From: Magnaporthiopsis rhizophila
Taxonomy: Eukaryota > Ascomycota > Sordariomycetes > Magnaporthales > Magnaporthaceae
Length of the DNA: 64,000 bases
Reading direction: 5' to 3'
Assembly (NCBI GenBank): GCA_003049465.1
Contig: PYSS01000099.1
Location: forward strand, 62,638 to 126,637
Below the pieces are notes generated by a model. It was not told where the DNA came from, did no database searches, and worked only from the letters and a program-made list of their open reading frames with translations. The translations under genes and the position numbers were made by a program. Below are positions 57,236-64,000 of this stretch, piece after piece (the stretch's first letter is position 1; each line of letters opens with the position of its first letter).

Positions 57236-58816
57236 ATGATAAACTTCACCCCCAACTGCACTTTCCCGACGGCCTCTCTGGGCTTTGTACAGACGCCGCC
57301 GATCCGCGGCACCATGGAGATCGTGTGGTCGTGCGTCTCGATCATTTTTCTCTGCACCTGGTCCATCCTGCATCTCAAAGTACCGCCACAGCACAGACCC
57401 CAAGACCGGCGGCAGAGGGCCAGGTGGAGATTCGCGCTCTTCTGCAGGAAGCTGAAATGGATGGTCATAACCATTCTCGCCCCCGAGCTCCTCCTGGGCT
57501 ACGTCTCTGTCGACTTCCTGGCCGCCTGGAGATACACACCCAAGATGCGAGCGTTGGCCGAGCAGGACCAAGTACCGTGGTCCGTGACGCACACGCGGTT
57601 CGCCAACCAGGGCGGTTTCCTCCTGTATTTCCCGCCCGAGCTACGGGGCTCTGCAGATGTTGGAGGAGGAGGAGGAGGAGGAGGAGGAGGAGGAGGCTCT
57701 GCCGGTGATGCAGGACCAGGAGTTGATGGAGCTGATGGAGCTGACGGAGCCGCCATCGAGCTCATGGAGAGGGGGGGCCGCCGCACAGAAGAAGAAGAAG
57801 CAAAAACACAGGTTGTCGAGCTTAAGGACGATGCTCGAACCCCACACTTCAACAGCCGGCGCAAGAAGTACGTCAGGCGCAGGGAGCGGGCTATAAGACG
57901 CTATGGACCCTTGCCCGGAGCCACATCTGAGGGCGTTCGCAAGCTCCTGGAGGAGGAGGCCGTCCGCATCGAGCCGCTGGAACTCGACTACGTCGCCGAC
58001 AGCCGCCTCAGCTGCCTCGTCGACACGTGGATCGTCGAAGCGCGACAGCTGCGGTTTTTCCGAAAAAGGGGAATCATCGCCAAGCTGCCCCGGCTCGAGC
58101 CCGAGGAGCTCGATGACCGCAACAAGGGCGACGCCGTCGTCAAGCTCATCGCCATCATCCAGGTCTGCTGGATGGGCACGCAGCTGCTGGCCCGCGCCGC
58201 GCGGGGGCTGCCCGTCACCACGCTCGAGATCTCGACCGTCGCTTTTGTCGCGTCCTCGCTCGTCATCTACCTGCTGCAGTTGTCCAGCGTCCAGGACCCG
58301 GCCGTACCCGTGCGGCTGGTCGCTACTCGTCTGCCCACCGGAAACGAGTTTACCAGCCACTTGAACAAGATGAGCCACGGGTTCTGGAGGGATATTGCGA
58401 CCAATGGCCCGGCCATCCGGAACGGCGTGGTCCAGTCCTGGTCGTCCCAGGGATTGCATCGCCCGTACTTCTACACCCTCGTCGGCGCCGGCGGCTTGCT
58501 GTTCGGAGGCGTCCACCTCGCCGCTTGGGATTTCGCCTTTCCCACGCTTACCGAACGCGCGCTATGGCGCGCCTCGGCGCTGGTTACCGTGGCCACGCCT
58601 GTCGTTGACGCGTTGGGGCTTTGGGCGGATGCTTTTTTTGCGCCCACCAGGGACACGACGTTTACCAATATACATTGGGGAATTACTCTACTGTCGATCC
58701 CCGTCTACGTGATTGCGCGCCTCTTTCTGTTGGTCGAGAGCTTCAGGTCGCTGTACTTTTTGCCGCCAGCTGCGTATCAGACGACCTGGACCAAGAATGC
58801 GCCTCACTTTGGATAG
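57236..58816 (+). CDS. Multispanning fungal membrane protein with a poly-Gly tract
   Basis: A single exon of 526 residues from the first in-frame ATG. The N terminus is short and lumenal or extracellular-like (MINFTPNCTFP), then a span in MEIVWSCVSIIFLCTWSIL, a basic stretch, a second span near WMVITILAPELLLGYVSV, a cytosolic-looking middle (residues about 120-290), and at least four later spans (KLIAIIQVCWMGTQLLA, FVASSLVIYLLQL, YTLVGAGGLLFGGVHLAAW, HWGITLLSIPVYVIARLFLL). I recognise the WSC...CTWS...LKVP opening as typical of a large ascomycete-only membrane family with many paralogues and no known function. A (GGA)12 microsatellite (57662-57697) codes for twelve Gly in the loop. Confidence 0.85.
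   Translation: MINFTPNCTFPTASLGFVQTPPIRGTMEIVWSCVSIIFLCTWSILHLKVPPQHRPQDRRQRARWRFALFCRKLKWMVITILAPELLLGYVSVDFLAAWRYTPKMRALAEQDQVPWSVTHTRFANQGGFLLYFPPELRGSADVGGGGGGGGGGGGSAGDAGPGVDGADGADGAAIELMERGGRRTEEEEAKTQVVELKDDARTPHFNSRRKKYVRRRERAIRRYGPLPGATSEGVRKLLEEEAVRIEPLELDYVADSRLSCLVDTWIVEARQLRFFRKRGIIAKLPRLEPEELDDRNKGDAVVKLIAIIQVCWMGTQLLARAARGLPVTTLEISTVAFVASSLVIYLLQLSSVQDPAVPVRLVATRLPTGNEFTSHLNKMSHGFWRDIATNGPAIRNGVVQSWSSQGLHRPYFYTLVGAGGLLFGGVHLAAWDFAFPTLTERALWRASALVTVATPVVDALGLWADAFFAPTRDTTFTNIHWGITLLSIPVYVIARLFLLVESFRSLYFLPPAAYQTTWTKNAPHFG
57662..57697 (+). repeat. In-frame (GGA)n microsatellite coding poly-Gly
   Basis: Twelve trinucleotide units (the last one GGC) inside the membrane-protein gene. 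The length is a multiple of three, so changes in copy number would keep the frame. Confidence 0.9.
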
Positions 58817-58913
58817 ATTTGCGTCGAAGGTCCCGTAGACGTTTTGGTTCCTATCACCTCCTGTTGTTTGTTCCGATCCCCTTCCCATTTTCCCCTGGAT
58901 TTAGTCGGTTGGC

Positions 58914-58940
58914 TTTTTTTTTTTTTTTTTTTTTTTTTTT
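58914..58940. repeat. Poly(T) run (27 T)
   Basis: Uninterrupted T27 about 100 nt after the membrane-protein stop codon. Confidence 0.85.
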
Positions 58941-59975
58941 CGTTGTTGTTGTTATTGTCTCCTTGCAGTGGATAGTAGTGGCTTTTGCCTTGGATATGAA
59001 CATGTATGTATGGAGAGGAATAATTCAACAACTTCATTATTGCGCACACACTTTGGCGATCCCAACAAAGTTCTATTCGTGCTAGAGCCCTGATTCATCA
59101 CCAGCGTGTGCCTCGCCTTCCTCTGTGCGGGCTCTCGGTTTCTGGATTCAGCGTTCGCGATCGGAGCTTACACTGAGGCTGGTACAGAGCGTGTTTGGTC
59201 GATCGTAGCAGTGAGACTGCCCAGACGTCGTCGATTTAGAATTCAAGCTGCCATCCAGGGAAAACCCTACCAAAGTCCAGTCAGCTACAGCCCCCAAACA
59301 CACCCTACGGCGCACAGCGCAAAACAGCACAAGTCTCCTAGTCACGACCAAAAAAGTACCAAAGCAAGGCGGGGAGCCGAAAACCCCCCGAGCGATGCGG
59401 CTCTGCTCACTCACACCCACCCCCGGCCCAGAGCAGAACAAGACCCCCGGAGAGGGGTGTGTGAAGGAAGCGGAGACGCCAAGGGCCGACCAGCACGCAA
59501 CTCGCACGTATGCTCTGCAGAACTCCGACCGTCGCAAGTGCGCACGACGGATGCCGCACCACCCACCCTTTTTTTTTTTTTTTTTTTTTATAACATAATT
59601 TCTTTTTTCTCGCATGGCCGGCCTGCCCAGCCGATCAGCCGCCCGACACACACCCTCCCACCCACATACTATATACACGACGATCCCCCAACCCGGCCGA
59701 CACTTTGACGCTGCGAATCCGGCGGATGGGGCTTCGAAAGGCGGAAAAAAAAACGGATATGTGTTCGCGTATGCGTCGGGTAAAAGGAAAAAAAAAAAGA
59801 CTTAGGTCGATCGCTTGGCGGGGGCGGTCACCAGGCCCTCTTCTGCTTCTTTCTGTCTGTTTCCGGGGCCCGCATCATTAGTTTTTGTGTGTTTTTATCT
59901 CTCATATGCATGCCTGCGCTGCCCATCGGGAATTCCGACACGTACGACGTGGATGTTGGACAACGTAACCGGCGT

Positions 59976-60017
59976 GGGGGTGGGTGGTTGGGCGGGCGGG
60001 CGGGCGGGGAAAAGGGG
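59976..60017 (+). repeat. G-quadruplex-capable G-run cluster
   Basis: At least seven runs of three or more G separated by one to four bases on the plus strand, within an intergenic region. Confidence 0.6.
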
Positions 60018-60349
60018 GTGCGTGTTGTGTGATACGATATTTGGATGGTACATGCGAGGTTCAAGAGAGCTACTTTGATGCGCGGCAGGGTTTCGTGGTA
60101 CGTCAGCGTCGACCTCATGAGAAAACGGACGGGAAAACACCCAGTAGAATACTCGCTCCTTCTAGTCCTCTCACTAATATCTTAGCAGACCAAATATGCA
60201 AGACCCAAGACCGGCAGCAGCGCCTACAAAGAAAAACCCAAACGATGCTCAACCAACCAATATCTTCATGACAAATCGTAATAGCAGAAAAAAATATCAC
60301 CCCAATGCCATCCGACGTGCGCCGCTAGCAAAAATACATCAGCTCCAAA

Positions 60350-62256
60350 TCACCCAGGGTTGCACAGCACCCTCGCCTTGGCAATAACGTTCTCGTACTG
60401 CTGCATGTGCCCGCCCGCCTCGTCACCCCGCTTGACGATGCCGGGGAACGTGGCACAGCGCACGACCGCCCCCGTCAGCGCCTCCTCGTCTAGCCCGCCC
60501 ACGTCCTCCATGCGGGCCGGGTCGAAGGTAACGGCGGCGGCGGCGTGCGGCGGCGGCCGAGTGTCGCCATCTTCTGGGCCTCCCGCGTTATCAGCAGGCG
60601 GCGACGGTGGTGGCACCTCGGGCATAAAGACGCGGAACGACGCCCGCTGCACCGCGAGCAGCCGCGCGAGCTCGATCGACGACGTGATCAGCTGTCTCAG
60701 CGACGCCTCGGAGGTGGCCGCTGCGGCGGTTGGTCCAGGGGTTGATGAGCGGGACGGGGTGTTGGTGGTGGCGGGTGCGCCGCTGCCGCCGCCGCTGCTG
60801 CTACTGCCGTCGGCGGCCACGTGATGATAGTCGGGCGACAGCGCGCCCAAGAGGCGATTTATCCGTCCCACGACGCTATCTGCGAGCCGTGACGTCTCGT
60901 CGTGCATCTTGTGTGCTGCCTCCTTATTCAGGAGCGTGAGGGTTGTGGACCTCCATTGGTTCAGGGGCTCCGGGCCAGTCACTTTTTTGTTGTCCATGGG
61001 CGTCAGCCAAGCCAAACCACGAGCCGTGGGACCGGGTCTGAATGTGTCCCTTACCGAGTGATGCCACCAGCGACTCGGCCTGCGCAAGCTGCAGGGCTTG
61101 ATGCTCGGACAAGCCGACAAAGTAGCTGTCAAAAACCATCTCGACCAGTATCATGGACACGAGCGACTGCAGCATCTGTAGCTTGGACGTGCTGATGAGC
61201 TCCGCATACGTAGGCACCAAGGCCGCCAGCTCCTCGAGCGTGGCCTCGTCTGCGTGTGAGAGGTCTACCGTGGCAGTAGGTAGGTAAGTGTCAGCGGCCA
61301 CCGCTTTTTCACATAGACAACAAGACCAACCACATACCCAACTTGACCCTCCTAAAATTCCCAACAAGCCAGTTCTGCAGCCCATTGAACAGGCGCGAGA
61401 AGCCGTCGGCAAACACGTCGTCGGCGGGCGCCACGCCCGCGGCCCTGGTGCTGGTGGCGAGCCAGTCCTTAAGCCCGCGGACCTGTCCCTTCAGGTCGGC
61501 CACCTCCCTCTCGCGCGCGGCCAGGTCGCGGCGCGAGGCGTCCCAGTCGCGGTGCAGGTCGTCGAGCTCGGCATGGGCGGCGCGCAGCTCGGCGTCGACC
61601 CGCAAGAAATGCTGGTTGAGCTGGCTGTGCTTGGCCTGCCAGAAGCTGGCGGCCTCGGACTCGTTCTGCGACAGGCGTCGAAGCTCGGCCCGGTTGGCGT
61701 CGAGCTCGCGCTCCAGATCTAGGATTTGCTGCTTGAGCGACGATGTTGTTTCCGGCTCTGCATCCGCCTGCTCCTGCTTCTGTTGCTGCGCCGCTGCCGC
61801 GTTGTCCTCGAGCGGGGACCCCGATCGTGGTGCTGCTGCTGGGCTGCTGTTGCTGCCGTTACGGCGGTGCCGATCGCCTGAAATGTCCTGGTTCACGCGG
61901 CCACGTGGCCTGCTGCCTTCTCTATGCGCCGCGTGTGGCGTGTTCGGACGACGAGTCGGCGTTCCTGTCCGGGCGGGTGGGGCGGTGACAGGGGCGCCGC
62001 CGCCGGTACCGGCGCCATCATCGGCGGCGCTCGCTCTGCTGGTGCTGCCGCCGCCGCTGCCGTTGCCGCTCGAGAGGGCTGCGCGTGGCGGGGTGGCTAT
62101 GACGGAACCGCCGTTGCAGTCGACCGGAGGGGTCGAGGCGGACGAGGTCGAGGACGCCCAGGAGGCGGGGGCAGCCGGCGGGTTTTTTGCTGTCGCCGTC
62201 GGGGTGGTGCGGAGGACATGGCTCGAGGAGCCTCCACGGCGCTTGTCGCCGCCCAT
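60350..62256 (-). CDS. Coiled-coil protein of unknown function
   Basis: Three exons (62256-61338, 61249-61055, 60981-60350) give 581 residues. The first about 150 residues are disordered (Ser, Thr, Ala, Pro and Gly). A long coiled coil follows, SSLKQQILDLERELDANRAEL through REREVADLKGQVRGLKDWLA (about residues 175-275). Next comes a compact conserved-looking domain beginning DVFADGFSRLFNGLQNWLV and continuing EATLEELAALVPTYAELI and LVEMVFDSYFVGL, with LNQWRSTTLTLLNKEAA after intron 2. The C terminus has FDPARMEDVGGLDEEAL and VRCATFPGIVKRGDEAGG. I know this architecture from ascomycete hypothetical proteins but not a function. The joins all preserve frame. Confidence 0.75.
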
Positions 62257-62847
62257 CGAGAGGCGCCGGGCTGTCTCTGTTTGCTTTGTTTATCTGGCAA
62301 GCGTAGCGAGGGGTGGGCTAGGGGACGACGGGTTGCGACGCGGGGTATGTTGTCTCCTCAGTAAGCGCCTGGGGAGTGTCGTCGACGACGGAAGAAACAA
62401 ACAGCATCAATTATGGCCGCCGGCATGGCGTCTGGTTGCTATGTTCCAGCGAGGTGGTCGCGTCCTCACATTCCCGACGAGGCAAAAGATCAAAAGTGCC
62501 AGTTGGAGTTCAGTCAGCCGCCAAAACAGTTGCCGTTTGCCGCACGTCATTGGCCTGTCTTTAGGGCGCTGACTGGAGGCTGCGGGCCATTCGGATAGCG
62601 GGCATTGGCCACCCGCACAGTGGACGTTTGTGCTAAGCGAGACCAGGCACCCAACTTAAGCCCCCCGGAAAGACTGATTTCTCCACCAGGTCTGCTCACG
62701 GCATTGATCATCATGGCCAAAAGTTCACCTGATGGCGGAACCATTGGATGAAGGATTCCCTAGATAAGCTGAAAATATGAACATGATGTCGGCTGTGTGA
62801 AGGCTCCAATGAGAAACACAAACCTCCTGATGATGCCTGATACGTCC
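62257..62847. other. Intergenic region
   Basis: 591 nt between two minus-strand genes, carrying the promoter of the coiled-coil gene and the 3' end of the phosphoesterase gene. No element recognised. Confidence 0.55.
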
Positions 62848-63669
62848 CTATATCTCAACCTCAACAACAGCCTCATACGCCGCATCCTCCTCCACTCCCT
62901 CCCCGCCTCCATTATCCACCCTCACGCTCTTCGCCCCAAACCCGTATATCGCCAGCCGGTCCAGCACCAGCTCTGCGCCACCAGCCCAGTCGTAGTCCGT
63001 ATATCTCTCTAGTGCCCCGCGAGCGTCCACCGTCGGCCTGCTGCCCCTGCTGCCCCTGCTGCCCCTGCTGCCCCTCCCACCCCTTCCTCCTTTCCCTCCC
63101 CTACCTCCTCCGCCTCTCTTGCAGTAAACCGTATTCACAACCGTAGCATGCAGCAGCAACGGCCTCCTCCCGCCCTCATCCCGCATCAAGCCCTCTTTCA
63201 CAAACACCGCATTCACACTCTCGCAAAAGCCCCGCAGCGGCTGGTCCGGCGTCGGCGCCGCGTACACGACGGCCGCCTTTGCCGGGTCGCCGTCTCCCAT
63301 AATCTCCAGCCCGCGCAGCCGGACCTTCAGCTGTGTGTCACTGCTGTCCGCACCCCTAGCGGCGTTGAGCATCTCCCTGAGCTTGAGGGACCGCAGCAGC
63401 GCAACAGCCTTTGCCAGCCTGTCCTCGCCGTCGCTGCTTTGAGGCGAAGTCAGGTTCATGACGCCCAGTGTGAGGTGCAGCGTTCCCGGCGGCCTCACCG
63501 CGTCGGCGGGGAAGCCGAACCCGCCCGCGGTGGACGGCGCCGTCACGTCGGCGCGGAACGCGGCCATGGATCTGGAGAGCTGCGCGCGCGAGGCTGGCGA
63601 GGTGTTTAGTGGGATGGCCAGGAAGTGCGTTAGGGCCTGTCTGCCGCTGCTGCTTGAGCCTGACGCCAT
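62848..63669 (-). CDS. 2H phosphoesterase (AKAP7/ASCC1-like) with R/G/S repeat insert
   Basis: A single exon of 273 residues from an ATG at 63669. Two H-x-T motifs of the 2H (LigT-like) fold are present: LHLTLGVM (H65, T67) and LLLHATVVNT (H174, T176), separated by about 109 residues as expected. THFLAIPLN near the start, RLRGLEIMG before the second motif and LDRLAIYGFG near the end fit the AKAP7/ASCC1 nuclear-ligand-type branch. 2H enzymes act on cyclic or 2',3' phosphates of RNA and nucleotides; the substrate here is unknown. No KH domain precedes it, unlike ASCC1. Residues about 185-211 form an RGG/RGS run coded by a 9-bp tandem repeat, an insertion after the second motif. Confidence 0.85.
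   Translation of the reverse strand: MASGSSSSGRQALTHFLAIPLNTSPASRAQLSRSMAAFRADVTAPSTAGGFGFPADAVRPPGTLHLTLGVMNLTSPQSSDGEDRLAKAVALLRSLKLREMLNAARGADSSDTQLKVRLRGLEIMGDGDPAKAAVVYAAPTPDQPLRGFCESVNAVFVKEGLMRDEGGRRPLLLHATVVNTVYCKRGGGGRGGKGGRGGRGSRGSRGSRGSRPTVDARGALERYTDYDWAGGAELVLDRLAIYGFGAKSVRVDNGGGEGVEEDAAYEAVVEVEI
63045..63080. repeat. 9-bp tandem repeat coding (Gly-Ser-Arg)n
   Basis: About four copies of a 9-bp unit (minus strand ggcagcagg) inside the phosphoesterase gene, giving GSRGSRGSR. It is in frame and flanked by glycine/arginine-rich sequence of the same type. The boundaries are approximate. Confidence 0.75.
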
Positions 63670-64000
63670 TTTTTTTCTCTTCTTTTAACTCTTCTTGTTT
63701 TCTGTCCCCTCGGGCCAAAAAGTAGGTTGGTAGCCTTATAATAAGCAACCTTATCGGGACGGAAACGCTCAGAGGGCTGGTACCGGTCTGGACGGTAGGG
63801 CAAAGGCTCGATATGGTGACGGGGATGGAAGGATGGCTGCGTGGAAGCACAGTGTAAACAGCCCACCAGTACCCGGTGGGTATTGGGCGGTTTCTGTGGA
63901 GGCACTTTTCGGGGTTGGCGGGATGCAGCTCGCTTTTAGCAGCGAAACATAGGTTTGCCGTTTCTCGAATCAATTCATGGGATATAGTACGTATTCCGAG
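63670..64000. other. Right-edge non-coding sequence
   Basis: 331 nt upstream of the phosphoesterase gene, probably its promoter and leader. No coding frame is supported at the edge. Confidence 0.5.

Larger units (their letters stand above)
58817..60349. other. Convergent 3' intergenic region with homopolymers and a G cluster
   Basis: 1.5 kb with a T27 run (58914-58940), a T-run near 59571-59589, an A-run near 59788-59799 and a G-run cluster at 59976-60017. No coding sequence is supported. Confidence 0.6.

Noticed and set aside
61343..62572. 409-residue plus-strand frame
   Set aside because: Antisense to the coiled-coil gene; the minus strand has heptad character and intron-joined frame.
1..64000. 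CRISPR arrays, insertion sequences, phage or bacterial operons
   Set aside because: No regularly spaced repeats, transposase motifs or prokaryotic gene layout; the window is eukaryotic with spliced genes.

Overview
The window is nuclear DNA of a filamentous ascomycete (Pezizomycotina, most likely Sordariomycetes). Genes are GC-rich, are split by short GT-AG introns of about 60-140 nt with a few longer ones, and lie 0.15-6 kb apart on both strands. There are no operons, no bacterial features, and no tRNA, rRNA, transposon or CRISPR array that I can support. I name no species. Family names below rest on motif recognition by eye. Splice models were built by hand from donor and acceptor sites and from preserved reading frame.

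Left part (1-15.6 kb): a minus-strand Dicer-like ribonuclease of the DCL2 type runs off the left edge. It is followed by an RCC1-like protein (+), the 20S proteasome alpha-2 subunit (-), a membrane RING-CH E3 ligase (+), a Golgi GT34 mannosyltransferase of the Mnn10/Mnn11 type (+) and a small charged CxxC protein (-).

Middle (18-40 kb): sphingosine-1-phosphate lyase (+), a pyruvate-dehydrogenase-kinase-family mitochondrial kinase (-), an FHA-like/protein kinase fusion (+), an unrecognised coiled-coil protein (+), an Stc1-domain protein (-), a DUF7514-type fungal protein (+) and an MFS sugar porter in seven exons (+).

Right part (40-64 kb): a 6.2 kb gene-free tract leads into an Ime2/RCK-type meiosis-linked kinase (+). 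Then come an HSP70-like ATPase of the divergent fungal class (+), a small Cys/His protein (-), a multispanning membrane protein with a poly-Gly tract (+), a coiled-coil protein (-) and a 2H phosphoesterase with an R/G/S-repeat insert (-).

The genes are mostly unrelated housekeeping and lineage-specific genes. Two bear on small-RNA biology: the Dicer (RNAi) and the Stc1-domain protein, whose fission-yeast namesake links RNAi to heterochromatin. They are about 27 kb apart, which is not proof of a functional link. The most notable sequence-level observations are two GC-AG introns (one splits the Dicer Walker A region next to a 29-nt exon), 20- and 29-nt micro-exons, the 6.2 kb kinase upstream region, and repeat-driven inserts in several proteins.
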